From: Trachythela sp. YZ-2020
Lineage: Eukaryota > Cnidaria > Anthozoa > Malacalcyonacea > Clavulariidae
Assembly (NCBI GenBank): GCA_016169945.1
Contig: JADLSH010000236.1
Span: forward strand, 1,488,001 to 1,552,000
DNA length: 64,000 bases
Reading direction: 5' to 3'
How positions within the stretch are numbered: position 1 is the stretch's first letter; each line of letters begins with the position of its first letter. The notes under the pieces are model-generated. The model searched no databases, was not told the DNA's origin, and saw nothing but the letters and a program-made list of their open reading frames with translations. The position numbers and the translations under genes were made by a program. This document shows positions 23,901 through 38,900 of this stretch, piece by piece.

Positions 23901-26900
23901 TCGAAATGTGTTTTACAGTGCGTCTACTGAAAGTGGGACCACTTAGACAACACTAACCAATCACATTGTAAAACGAAAACAAAGAAATCCAATCAAACTA
24001 CAACTCGCCAATCATTATTGATTGCTACTACAACATGCAGCAACAAAGTCACTTGAGGAGTGGTCGTCCTTTCGATAACGAACGATCACGGGGGGATGTT
24101 CAGATTGACTTTATTATTTATATATTTTATATTATTGTGTTTTAAATTGTTATTATGCGAGATATGGACGCGTACCGGGAAAATGTCCCCAAATTTCCGG
24201 ATGAAAGTGTGCTCGAGAGACACAAAGATATAGTTTTAAATTTTTCAGTTTTGCATTTGTAAATGAATATATTTATGGTTTATACTTAAAGTTTGGTTTT
24301 TCTCTAAATTATTCCCCTAGTCTTTGGTTGGGATGGCCCTTATCTGGTGGGAACATGTATCCTGTGAATTGCGATGTTCCTATCTAGAAATTACGTCACA
24401 AGGGTTATGATTAGATAAAGTTTTGTATTTAAATTGAGATTATCATACTATAATATGGACCAAACCTTTCAACATTTTCACAGCCACAATTTGTCTCTCC
24501 GCGCTATTTCTTTCTTTCAGTAACGTTGCCTTGGCAACAACTCCAAAAGCACCTTCTCCAATTAGCACCATATCTTGCAGTAAATACGGATCAATTTCGT
24601 ACGATCTTAACCCTCCATCCGTCAAGATAACGATATCTGGTTGTTGTCGAACACGAGAGAAGCGTCCAGATCTCACTGGTAATATCCCGCGGAAACTAAT
24701 CGTCGTTGGACTTTCATTACCAATACTGTCTTCGTACGAAAATCCTGTTCTGGTCGACTCAAAATTATCATCACTTCTACTTGACCTGTTTGTTTCAGCA
24801 TCACTGATTCTTCTGTTTTCGTGAGAGTTCACGTGAAATATAATTGGCTCCTACAAAAACTAAACTATTTTAACGTGAAATTCTCTGAATTAACGTTTCT
24901 GTAGGGATACCATCACTATGCTTTAACGAAGACAAGACAGACTTAGGCCGTTTCTCCACTAGGCGAATTTGTTCGCGCGAAGCGAAAAACAAATTTCGGC
25001 AACATGATTGGTAAGCGAAAGAAATCACCGGGAAAAGTTTTTTTCGCTAACCAATCAATGTGCCAAATCACATTGCCAAATCACATTGCCAAATTCGCTA
25101 ACCAATCATATTACGGGCTTAAGACAGACGAAACATTTACCTACTCTATAGGAATAATAGGATAGATTTTCGCTATCAAATACATAAAGTTTTACTCAAC
25201 AATTTCAGTATAATGTTATCCTGAGAATTACCGACAGTTTGATTTAGTATAACTTAAAACTATAAAGAGTTCAACAACTTAAAAACTTAAACAAGTTGCT
25301 TTGCATTCAATAATGTCCAACTTATAAATTTTGATATACGCCATGTCCATTTTCATGCAATATAGACGGCCGGCCAAACTTGAAAAAAGTGTCTAATGTC
25401 CATGGCATTTTTTGTTACAAGCATGAAACAACGCTACAGTAGATGCCTTAGGATAGTGTTTACTTGGAGGGTGAGAGTGGTTGCCAACCTTAATTTTGTA
25501 TTTATATGTGCTAAAATTTGAAGGTTTTTTCTAAATCATTTCGAAGGATGGGATTTTTGTCGAATGCTGTATTCTACTAATTAACATTTGTAAAGTTCGG
25601 GTAATCTTCGTTCGCATAATTCAAAATGACATGCTAATGAGAAACATGGCGCAAATACATCAAAACAATCTGTTTTTGTTGTGTTACAGGCAGGCAACAA
25701 CCACATATGTTTAGATTACATACGAATCAGTACTACACGCCCGGTTGCCCGTGTAACACAATATATTGTTGTTGAGCCAGTCGAGTTTTGGCCTGTAAAT
25801 GGTTGAAAAACAGCATGTTGGCGCGAACACGTAGTTTTACTGCAACACATATATAACCACCGGTCGTCCTAATAAATCTTTTTATTTTGAAACTCGACTC
25901 CATACAGGTATTTTAACAAGTGTAATAGCACATAATGGCCGTTTCCATTACGGTCACTTTTCCCGCGCACTTTGAGTTATGGGAATTAAGAAAAGGAAAA
26001 ATTTGCACATGTTAATTAGATTCATTTCATCGCCTCAGCTAGAAACACAGCCTGAAGCATCTAACCCACCGAAATCAGCCAAAGAATCAATAGTTAATGA
26101 AGCAAATGATCGTATTGTTCTTGATGAATCAGTGATGCTTATTGATAACAATAGCAAATAAAGACTCACGTAATTACGATCGAGAGTTCAATCCAATCGT
26201 CAATTGCAGAGTTGAGGATTTAAATGTCCTATAATAAAACCTCCTGATATATGATGGCTCGAGTTTAAAAACAATAAGTCGTCGAATGCCACTGCCACTG
26301 GAATGCCTGAAATACCTTCCTTGATTAATGGCACCTTCTCACCTTCTCCGATCATAAAAGCGACACTGGTGATCTATGCTCTATATGCGACGCGAGTTCA
26401 AGCAAAAAATTTAGGATTAAGTTTAAATTTAAATGTGAATCTAATAATAAAACCTCCTGATATGATTGGATTTAAAAAAAAAAATACGTAATTTTGTTCC
26501 TGCCACTGGGAATGCTGAATATACTCCTTTTGATAAATGGCTCCTCCCCTCCATCATAAACGAATTAGCAACACTAGTGACTCCGTTCTCCCATGCATTA
26601 AAACTTGTTCTTGTTTGTCGCCCTCAGTCACTTCATGTCACTATCTCTCTTTCTCTCTTTCTGTGAAGGAAATCATTATTGATTTGGAAAAACTACCTTA
26701 CTACCTCTTAAAGAAAGTTGGACTTTGATCTTATCTTTTGAAATAGGCCCATTATTAATTTGGTTGGTAGCGAAGCTAATGCAGAGAGCAGCGAGATTCT
26801 TTTCAGCTATTTGTGCATTGTACTGCAAATGCCTTTCCCAAGAATCAGTCAGCGTATCGGGAACACATCACAACCGGAAACAGCTTTAATAAATGACATT

Positions 26901-29900
26901 CTCCTCAGTATATGGATCGTCAGATTCGCCTTAGCTACATCTAATTATGCGCTTTGGCCGGAGACCCATCAAAATGCGATTCTTCTGGATGATAAAACTT
27001 TTTGAACTTATTGGGAGAGACTTTGGTGGTATTGGTCCTATATATCTGAGAGAAAGCAGAGGATTTTAATTTTTTTTAATAATCAATTAAATTTCCAATC
27101 TCAATCTTGAGTGGCTGGGTCGTAGCTGGGCCCTATCCTATTCATACTCTTACGGCTATGGGGCTGTTATTACTTCCCAACACACACACATACGCTCACA
27201 ACACATAGTTACACTGACGCAAGTTTACCGTACGTTTTTTCCCAGACCAGATACATCTTTATCTCTGCTGCTAATAAAAGTCGGGAAAACGTGCTTGTTG
27301 TATCCGGTGCTTGGATGCTTTCAAACCGTCTCTTGATCAACGATTCAAAGACTGAGTTTATAATCATCGGTTCAAAAAAGCAAATGTCGAATAAGTCAAT
27401 AAATAAGATCACAGCGAAGTCGTCTACGATCGAATCTGTTTGACTGTTTGATGACGAAAATTGAAAATTAAAAAGTGTGGGGAAAAAGTAAAGCGTTCCG
27501 CAGCCTCTATAATATCTATTCGATAGATAAATTACAGATAAGAGGAAATGAATTTTTTGGTACATGCTTTCGTCACCTCACATCCATCTTATTGTAACTA
27601 ACTCGTCTACTCCCTCTCGTTGCAATATGATCTCCCACAATCTCACAATGATCGGCTACAAAGAGTTCATGGTCTGCCCTATCCTTCATGATCCCTCTTT
27701 TCTTCCTCCTCACTCTTCTTCAGACTGGTCAGTTTGTCCTGCAGTACCTGATGCTGCTGTCATGTGCCTGCTGCGTCCCTTCATGCAAATGCAAAAAGCA
27801 CCATCATACATCTTCCTGCTTTGACCGGTTACGGTTTGCGTGTTGACGACTGCTGATTTGCTAATGGTCCCTGCTAAAATCCCCTAAGACAATGGGGAAA
27901 CGTTTTGGATAGAGCCTCCCCCTCTTGGCAGGCCTTCTCTAGGATGATCTTCCTGGTCTTCAAATGATATTCATTGGAAACTGGAAAAACCAAAATAATT
28001 TTTTTTTTTTTAAAAAATTTTCCTTAATTTTATTTTATTTTTAAGTGCAGTTGTAATCATAATATACTGTTTACTGTGTATATAGATATTTTATAGTGTA
28101 TATAGTAGAATATATATTTTGATTATGTAATGATAGCGTTTTAGAATATTTTATAGTTATAGCTTATAAATATTTAATTATTTAATAAATTATTATTAAT
28201 TAGATAGTGAACCAATTAAAATAGAATCGGCGTAATATCGAATACTGCATTACATCGAAATGTCGTTATAAAATCCTTCCAAGTTCCGTACATTAATAGA
28301 AAAATGACGGAAGGCAACCATTCTCACCTTCAAAATGAACACACTTCGATGACATTTATCGACAGTCACTTTTTTTCGAGGCTGGCTTGCCGTCTAATAT
28401 TGACCGAAATAGTTGTGTTTAAACTTGAGTAAACAGTTTTGGAAGTGTCAAGAATTAGCTACGATATGATGGTAACGGTTATCAAATTAGTTTAATAGGC
28501 CGTTTTTAGCTAATTGTCGGCAATTCAAAAATGTTTACTCAAGTTTAAACACAGCTACACAGTTATCTCGGTCAATGTTGCATGAAAATGCACACGGCGT
28601 ATATCAAATTTAAGTTAGCCATTACTGAATGCAAAGAACCTTGTTTAACCGTAATAGCTCTTTTATATAGTTTTTAGGTTCTACTAAATCAAACAGGAGA
28701 ACTTTTTGCGCCACCCGATATAAGTGTAAATAGTGTATATAGTGTATATCCACCTGCATATCTGTGCTTCCAACAAAAGATCCAGCGTTCCTTGAAAATA
28801 TATAGAGAAAGCACATGCACTTTAAATCGATGAAGCCGACAAATGAATTACGTGATAAAGATACACAGCAATAAAGACTTTGTTTACAAAAGTAAACTTC
28901 ATACCTTCTGGTTTTCCCACCTTAAAGTTAAAGCCAAAAGAAGAATTGAATTACATTTTAAGCAAGTTTTGAGACTGGGAAGTCAAAACAAAATTTGAAA
29001 AACACATTTTTGTATATTGATATTGAAGAATATAGGCGAAGGATCATGTATAGAGAAAAATATTTGGAATTATATATGAGGTGAGGTGAGATGTTATATT
29101 ATCTCATTCTCAATGTCTGGCATTGGACAGATTGGAGGACTATGGGCGTGAAGGATGGGTTTGGAAATGAAATTCATTCACTTTCGACAAATGGCAAAAG
29201 GTTATTTAGAACCATTGTTGATTGCATCACACAAACATTCATCGTTCTCACCAAACCTTTCCTTCAAACATTCTCCAATGTTAAGCATGCCACATCACCG
29301 GAAGAGATACAATAAATGAGAGGGGAAAGAGATGCACGTGAAGTAATGCTTGACTGTAAATTTAACTTTGGGTAGCGAAATAATGGTTGAGGAATATGCA
29401 AATCTAATCCCGTGACCCGTGACCACACAAAGCAAACTTACGTGCACGTCGTCTATAGATGATTATTCCCAGTACAGCAGTAATGACCAACACAGCTGAG
29501 CAGGTCATAATGACAATAGGCAGCCATTTTAGTTTCATACCAGAAGACGCTAAAAAAGATGATAAGTTTATTACTCTTCAACAGTAATCTTATGTCAATA
29601 CCATGTCAATTGCCATGATATGCATGCGGGTAATAGCGTGCAGGGTTTGGAGTACAATTTTGAAAACATGCATACAGGGTGTGCTTTTTATCAAAGACTA
29701 TGAAAGTTGCATGAGTCCAAAAGAAGAGAGCAATTTCCAGTTACGAATGCGTGTTTTTCACTCCAAAAATGCGTTACAGAAATTACAGTCGAATTCATGT
29801 TGAACAAAAATTTTCAAAAATGGTTTATATAAATAAATTTCAATGAAATTGCATCGCTCTCAGCCAATCAAGATTGAGAAATTAATCCCTACAAAAGAAA

Positions 29901-32900
29901 CTCACCATCACGTTTTTCAACTTGTATAGCTACAGAAAATAGAAAACGCCAGTTATATACAATCACAAATTCTGAGAAAACGTGGGAAAAACAGAGATAT
30001 AAAACAACAGCTAAAGGCTTGGCCTCCTTTCCATTCGAAGAATCACCTGCATTGTAAAATTATTAACATTTTCTAATTTGGTTTTACTTAAAACCTCAAA
30101 CGTTTTCTGGGGACAAATACCTCCCATTCATGCATACGGCGGAAGGAGATCGAGTGATTTGTGGGATAAAGTTTAGAAAATTTTATACAACACTTACGTA
30201 AGCTGCGCATGCCACTCGGTTTTTCTGCGTTAGGGGTTGCGGTGCCTAAGGATCCAGGTCCTAAAAACAAAAATAATATTAGAAGTGTTTCCTTTAGAAG
30301 TGTTTTCAGCGACTTTTTTAGATTCCCCATGTTTCCAACTTATTTTTCTAAATGCCGTTCTTGCATTTTAAGCTGTTGTTCTAAATGTTTCCTTTGGTAT
30401 ACATACATGTTCTGGTAGATGTTTATTTTGTAATGTTCTGTAACTTTTGTCAGGTTGGTCTTCATCTGGGACCCATGTCCAAAGTAATATACAAAGACAA
30501 ATTTTAAAGAAAATAATATAGTAAATATGCATTTTAAGTATTCGAAAATATGAGTGCTCTACTAATTTGACTAAAACGTGCCAAAAACCATTAAGGTATT
30601 CCAAATTCAATTACCTGTAGATCTTCGTTTCCTTTCATTTACATAGATGTTGATTGTTTTTGTCACTTCAACAACTGAGCTGTTGGTAACGCATTCATAG
30701 TTTCCCTCGTCATCTTTGGAAAACCTTTTTGTAAAACTGACGTTACTTTTTCGAAATGGGGCCAAACGAGTATTGTCTTTAAACCATGCCACGCGCAGGT
30801 GGTCGCCGACAGAGCAGGTGAAGGTTACTTTGGAATTTTCCAATACAATCGTTGTATTACCATTTTCCAATACAGTCGTTGTATTGCCATTTTCCAATAC
30901 ATATGATGATGCAATTCGAAAGACATTTGTTGACGTAATGTGTGGTGACGTAATGTGTGGTGACGTAATGCGTGGTGACGTAATGTTCGGTGACGTAATG
31001 TTCGGTGACGTAAAGTCTATTGAAACAAGGTGTATAAGATAATTGCACGAATAAGTAACATTCATATTAGTTAAAAATGAAACGGTTTTAAATGAGTGTG
31101 TCAGTGTAGAGAGCAATAATCGATATGCTTGACAGCTTGAGGGTTAGTAGGATCAAACGACGTTTCGAGCTTTGTTATATTTTTTCAGGTAGTTTAAGCC
31201 TGCTATAACCTTCAAGCATACAAGAAACAACCACGTCCCAGGCTCTTCCCTAGGTCCTTGATCCAAGGAAATTTCCCTCGGCCTCGTAATAAAGAAGAGC
31301 AGGAATTAGAAAATGTTGGGATACAAGATTTTTGTCGACAGTTACTTACTTTTAGTTCAAATAGCTGGCCTCGCCTCATTTATTGTTAAATCCTCTAACA
31401 CATGTTTGAATAATCAATTGTTATAATCTACTTGAACAAATATATTTACCCTCGCTTACCTCCTGCAATGGTAGGTTCTATTATCATGCGCGGGAAATTA
31501 ACGAGGCAGTAAATTGCGGCAAGAACAGGAAGAGTGAAAATAATAGTAAATATTGGACTCAGTCAAACCGGCTTCCGTTTACTTTATGATATCCAATATA
31601 CTCCACCTTTGACATCACAGTTATATATAGAGCTTAATGCTAAAAATGCTGTGCATGGAGAAATTTCTGGGACGAGGTGGGACTTGTGGGTCAGCATAAC
31701 TTCTCCTTCCTAGAATCGAAAATGGCCTCTTCCCCACGCATGCATGGAAGAGTTGCTTTGAGTGGTTACCAGGAATCCAATTGATATGCCAATCGAAAGT
31801 GAATACTCGAAGTGAAATTGTAAAATCCATGACAAATACAAATATTTTTTACTCACCTTTGACTTTCAATTCAATCTGACTACCCCCAATTTTGGATCTT
31901 ATAACATGACAGACATACTTATTTTCATGTATGGGCTGAACCTTTGGTATAACAACGGTTAGTTGTACGTCTGTATTATAGATTGCCTCAATCTTAAGAA
32001 TCACGTCATAATCAGGCCGATTTTTAGTGTGCAATTGTCGAAACCTATTTTCATATCTGTCCATCCAGACCAATTTCGTGTAATTTTTATGCAAACGATC
32101 ATAAATTGTCCACACCATTCCATGAAAAGATATTTTCTCGTTAGTTTGAAACACCCATTTTAATCTTGCTTCTTGTCCTCGCTCAACAAACACTGTTCGC
32201 TTTTTTTCATTCAGAAGTCTCCCTGCGCCACCTAAATATATATGTAGTGTTATATTGTCAAAGTCCCCACCACTATAGTCTATAGTAAATCAGTAGAGTA
32301 GAACTTGTAAACAGACTAAAACAGTCAGGTATAACTTTAGTAAGACTATATAAAGAACTAAAGCCTCAAGCATATATAAAGTAGAAAGCTATTAACAGAA
32401 GAGAGCACGGGTGCCAAGAACCCCATCTCTGGAATCTGACACTCTGAGCCTTGCAGACCATGAAAATATGTAAGTACATGTTTAAGATCAGTGGCAGTGA
32501 CACAGTGTGAGTTTTCGATTAACTATTGTCATAAAAACTATATATATATATTGTACACAATATTTTCAGTTTGCTTTTTTTATGTTCGCGAAAGAGTTTG
32601 AAGAAGAATGGCTATGACCAGCTATATTCTATAAGTACTGGGAGTGTGTAACTATATAAGCACGTATATTATTGGTTGGATATAATCAATGACAATGTGC
32701 ATCGAAATTCGAAATAATTGAGACGACTAGTGTACAGACTGGTCTTTAATGTGTTACAATAAATTGCTTAGAAAGGCATTCATGCCGATGCAAAATGAAT
32801 TTTCAATTAATCAAAACATATTACTATCCTTTCGTCAACTATATCTGGATACCCATCCTTACCTTGCCCCTTGGAAAGTCAGACCTTCGCTTGGTGTATC

Positions 32901-35900
32901 TATATTCAGCAGCCCGAAATACATAATACAATAGATGCTTCCTCAAGCACGCCGTTTCCCGTTGATACAAGCTCAGCGTGGCTACACTAGCACACAGACA
33001 AACAACTTATACGTATACATGTGAAGTTGATTTGCGCTTATACTTAATTACACTGCTACATGTCTCTTGAGTCTTGAACTGGTACAGTGCGATCAACGCA
33101 ACTAACGTAGGATGCTCAACTTTGGCGTTAAATGTAGGTGAGTCTTCGGCTTCAAATAGAAAAGCATCTATTGCAACTTACAAATTTCTAGCTCGTCCGT
33201 TTCCTCAACTATGATTACAGTACGACATTTCCAGCGAAGAACCTTCATCAGAAGTAATATGTTTCTGCTAACTTACTCTTATAGTTTGAGCAGACTCTCC
33301 GACTAGATCTTTCGCTCGAAACGTTGAAATCCTACATTCCTACTCTCGTTGTTCAGACTTTTCGGGCTGACTAGATCACGGCAACGTCAGTCAGCGGCTT
33401 TGTAAATATATACGACGTTTTAATAGTCGTACCAGTCAATTGTTGCAGTACGGTCAACCGTGGATTCAAGAACTCCCTTTTGCTTTCCTTTGCCTTCATA
33501 CCTTACATATATATGTCAACATATCGTGTTAAGTCTAATTCAAATGTAAGTCTAACACATACTAACCGTCTTTAAATTTTCGTAGCGAGAAAGCAAATGG
33601 GTTTGTGCAGCTAACGATGAAGATGAAATCGTAAATGATTTCAAAATGCATGATCACCAAGACCAAGTCGCATGCTTTTTTCTCTTGAACCTTTCTGCAC
33701 TGCTCTCCTACTGATACAAAGTGAAAAGCTTGCTGGTTTTGTCCGCTGTATGCATTTCGTTCTAGGAAATCGTGTTCTAGGAAATCGTGTTCTAGGAAAT
33801 CGTGTTCTAAGAAAAGCGCCTTATTGCCGTTTACCAGGAAAGCTATTGTTTACATGCAGTTAATGTTTTCCTGAAATTCAATTTCATATCATGCATATAT
33901 ATATTGGCATCGAGAATGGGCACAATACCGCTTTGCCGCGAATTATAGTTCTGACGAAGTCGATATCACAGAATAGAGATGAGTCGATATGTGCATGAAT
34001 ACGGATAGGGCTTTAGTAAATTTCTGTAAACAAAGACACAGACAGGGCTCTCACTTCCGGTTGTTAATAATTCCTTAGATTTCGTGTCAAAATTCCTTAG
34101 ATTCAACAAAATTTCCTTAAAACTGCGATGAAGACTTTTATCAACCTCGAACCCAGGGTCTTTCGAGGGGGAGGGGAAAGGCCCTGGCGTCGGCCGGTCA
34201 CGTGACATAAAAACACCCAGATATAGTGGGTGTTTTAAAATTTTAATTATACTTAAATTTTGCATAAATTTCCTAATTTGCATAATTATACTTAAATTTT
34301 GCATAATATTGTTTTTAGTTCGTTCCAGATTTCTTGAAGTTGAAGTCTTGTAAGCTCTCATAATCTTTTCCAAATAAAACTGATCCTTGTGAACGCCTGC
34401 ATAAAAAGCCGGCTACATGTTGCATCGCCGAGTGGCCCTACTGGTCGTCTCTATACTGTGACAATTGCTTTGCCGAACTTAATTGTGACTGATTTATTTG
34501 ATGAGCGCGCTTCGAAGGCTGTTGTGTTGGCGACTGTAACATGCATCTTTTAACAGAGAATTCATCGGGGGGTTTTTCCTGCAAAGATTGAGCTTTAACA
34601 ATGAAATCTTCCATCTTATTTATGAACTACATAGCACTTTCGAGTAGCCATCGTCTTCAGAAACTTCTACACCGCACAGTTTCTTTATCTTCACACAAAG
34701 ATTTATTGATGTATCAGCTTTGCTAAATAAGCGTACCATATGACGCGTGTCTTGACAACCACCACAGAGTCTACAAACTGGGTTTCTATAGTTGTAATTT
34801 TAGTCGGTGTGACTTTGTCATCCCTTTGTCCGCCATCATGAATATGCATATTAAATAAAATTCAAATTTGGATAAATTAATCTCAAAGTTGCATAAATTT
34901 TCAAAATTCACAAGCCAATCATAAGACAGAATTCACCAGCCGACGCCAGGGCCTTTTCCCCTCCACCCCCCTCGAAAAGCCCTGGAATCGAGGTTGGACT
35001 TTTATGTGTATAAATAATGCCCTGGGGTGTTTTATGTACTTTGAAATTCGTTTTTTTATCCTGCATCATTTTGGAAAATAAAATAGGTCATTTTTGTGAT
35101 ATTAATCACCTTTTTTGGTGCCCGATCCAGGCCTCCATCTGCACGCGTTAGGTCTGGGATCTAACACAAAATTGCAAAAAGGCGGGAAAATATCGATTCT
35201 AAATACTAATGTAGAAAATAGTAATAAACTTCGTTGCTTCGTTGCTTCGAACTATTGCTGGCGAACAAAAACGTCAGCATATAAATAACGGAGTACATTT
35301 TCTGACTTGTATTCACGCATTTTGTTATATTTGTGTTCATTTTGATATTTTTGTACAATGTTTTTCTAATAAATAAACATTCTAGGTAAAATCCAGAAAT
35401 TCCTTACTTAAAAAATCCATTTCCTTAAAAAAATCCTAAAAAAGGTAAAAAATCCTCAGTTTAAGGAAATTTCCTTAAAAGTGAGAGCCCTGGACACAGG
35501 GTGCAGAGGAGTCAATTTCGACTAGAGAAATAACTCCTTACCTTGTTACTTATAATCTTTGATAGTATTCATAAAATTAGTGAAATATAATGCATTATAA
35601 TATACACTTGTCGTAGAAATGGTAAACCGTACTTCGTGTAACATCAATCAAAATGACTATACTCCGCTGCCTTGCATTACTGTGAATGTGGGCTCGTACT
35701 TCCTGGAATAATTGGCTTACAATAAAAATAGAGTAAAGCGAAGAAACAGCCGTCGGGTGATAATGTAGAGTTGCTATAACTTGCTTAATATTTCTTAAAA
35801 AGCCATAATTTTTGTGTGTAATCTAGAAATCATGTGTTCTAACTACCTTTATATAAAATAAATTTCAATAAACGGTCGTTAAACCTACATATTTGACGAC

Positions 35901-38900
35901 CGATATTCATAGATTAATTTCGTACGATGTGTACCGCAACACCCTATGACGGAAGTGACGTGTGATGCAAACACGTTGTGCGAGTTATGGCAAATATATC
36001 AATATTATCCAAACTAGTATAACAAAAAGTTAATGAAATTTCTGCCGTGCGTGTATTCGCGACCCCTGGCGAAAAAGTTAGCGCTTTGATTACCTTGTGT
36101 TTGACATGGAGGCCTGGTTACCAATCGCGTCTCAACGTCAGTCTTACATGACGTTTAGAGCAATTGGTAACCGGCGTCCATGTCAAAAACAAATACAGTA
36201 TCAAGCCTAACTTTTTCGCCATGCCAGGGATCGCGATTCGCGGAATCACGTAAAAACTGCTGTAAATTGTAAAATGCTTTGCAGGTATAATCCACAGTGG
36301 TAATCCACTGCAAAGATCTTTTGAATGAGGGTCGAAACTTTTGAAGTTTCCCTCAGAAGCCTTAAATATTGAAACAGTGTTGCAGCCTATAGTCAACAAG
36401 CAATATTGATCATTTAAGTGCAAATCCAAAAAGGCAAAAACAGATTATTGAAAGCCTCTTCCAAAGAATAGTAAGGTAGATCGATAGTTGTTGTAAACAG
36501 ATCACCAGCATATGGGTCACTGAATTGCAAATAGTCATAATTTTTATCATAAACTGAGACCATTTTGGGCACATCACTTAACAGCAAGAAGCTTTTGTTA
36601 ACAGAATTGCTTATACAAGTATAAAGGCTATTTCCAGCACACAATAATTCATTCAAGAATGATGCATCCCATGTATCAACATTATTTATATGATTATGTA
36701 CTATTGCAGTTAACGACATGGCTACACATTGTTTACCAGAATTCTGTCTAAACTTTCTTGCATCACCTTGGCTAAAATCGGCACATATTGTTTTTAATAG
36801 CTGGGTCAACCACATCATAAAACTGTGGGCCCAGGATTTTCTTCTACATTATTTGCTATTAGTTTGTTCAGTTGGAGAAAGCAAGACAAACTTTTGTAAA
36901 TTTCTCATCTAATTCTTGTCCTTGGCCTATGTCCATTAGTTGTACAAAATTCCGTATCAAAATGTTTGATATTTTTTTAGTTATCGTGTTTACAGACACA
37001 TGCATACATACATTGCGTTTAATTATTATTCTACGCTAACAGTAAAGAATTGCTTGTACGTTGCCCCCTAAATCGAAAATCAAAAATCGAACACCGTCAG
37101 TCGATGAGGAATATTGTTTTAAATCATCGTGTCAAATTTCATGACGATTGGACTCGTAATGAAGAGCCTTAGGCTTTTTTCGAAGAGCGTCGCCCCCTAA
37201 CAAGAAGAAGAAGATTAGCAGCGATTGGGGACCAGTTCCTGGTCCAAAAATCATCAAATTAGTTATTAGTCCAACAAATGCATATTTGAATCTCTCTTTC
37301 TTCACTGTTATCTTTTATTTTCTAAGTTGCACGAATCAACTTCATATCAACTAATGCAAAGGGCCTATATTAGCACAGAACTAGTGCACAATTGCAGTAT
37401 TGAGTCGGAGATTGTGCAGTATTGCATAGCGTACAGGCAGTCAAATGACGTTTTCATTGATCTAAAGGTGAGGTGGAAATTATAATAAGGAAAATGAGAC
37501 ATTGAAAGTCATGAATGAATGCGAAATAGAAAATGAAAAATATACGCACCATTTTTCGTTGCGTTTGTCTTTAAATAGATATTGTGCATGATACTCCATA
37601 ATTTCCTGTTATTATATATTGGTTAAATTTGAAGAGTCGGTCATGTGAGGCGGCCTCTCACAACAACTCCAATACAGGATAAATTTTGAATTTATATTTT
37701 ATTAACTACATAATATATTGTAAAATATTGTATTCTATAGCTAAATATAACTTTACCTATTGCATTTATGGGTGTTTATAATAGAACAATAAATATCAAA
37801 TGATGGGATTTTTCTCAGTTATTTACATGATATGAAATAATGAATATGGACTGAAATATATAGGGTACTTATAGCTCTGGGAATAGGTCAGTTATTCTGT
37901 TTCTTTATATTCTTCAGTAAAACGCTGTTCATGCCATTATAAGATCATTACAGAAACCAACTATTAACTACTATACATGAAATAACGCGACGAAAATGAA
38001 ATCAGTGCTTAGTGCTATAGCCTAGATCAAAGCTCAAGTTAAACGGCGAATGGCAGAGAACGGATTTTCATTGCAGAATTTTCATTAAATCGCCACTTTT
38101 GAAATCCTTTTTTTCTTACTGCATTATAACCATAACTAACAAGTAACAAATCTTTTTTTCTATGATTATAACACAATTTTTCTTTGTCTGCCATTTGACG
38201 AATGAACGTGAAGGCGTTAACCTCATTTGCATATACTGTATATATCCGCCGTGATAATGATCCTTGGAGCTTAATCCCGGCAATCAACCATTCAATCTCG
38301 TACTCCGAGCCAGCGATCCTATAATACTGAGGCCACCTCGGAAGCCAGGCTCTTTACTTTCGCTCCTCCCCCAAAAAGAAACAGGCTACAGGTACTCGCC
38401 GGCGAAAACGAAAAGGCCGACCTAGACCAGATTTATAATACAACGAGTGTCTTCCCATTGTTCATGTATGTACAGTACAATCTCTCTTCCATCTACGCAA
38501 GGTGCCTGAATATTTCAGTTAATAGAAACGACAGAAACAACAAAATTATATTTTCATTCACGATGATTCCAGCTCCTCGAGGAAGGCGGCCATTAGTAAG
38601 TGTCAATGTTTCAATGCTTGGTTGTTCAGTTGTATCCACATGTGTTGTCATTAAAGTGACTAAATAATAGAAACATTAAATTTAATTGGTACTAAATTAC
38701 CTGGCATTTGAACTGTTTTGTGATATGCCATATGGTAACATGTAGAAGGTGTTAGTAGATGGAATACTCGAACGGAAATTTATATACATTTTTTAGACCA
38801 AGCCAGGAGCAGTTGCGAAAAATGCAACTTAGGCTCTCTGACAGGAATTGAACCTGCGGCCCTGCGATTCCGCATTTCATATGGTTATATGTATTTGCTA

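Noticed and set aside
26760..27830. Several short plus frames of moderate length
   Set aside because: Only one short LINE motif (27240-27435) is recognisable. The rest has stops and no consistent similarity.
38039..38287. A conserved 82-codon minus frame, also at 53929-54177
   Set aside because: Conservation is explained by the duplication. There is no splice context or recognisable domain.
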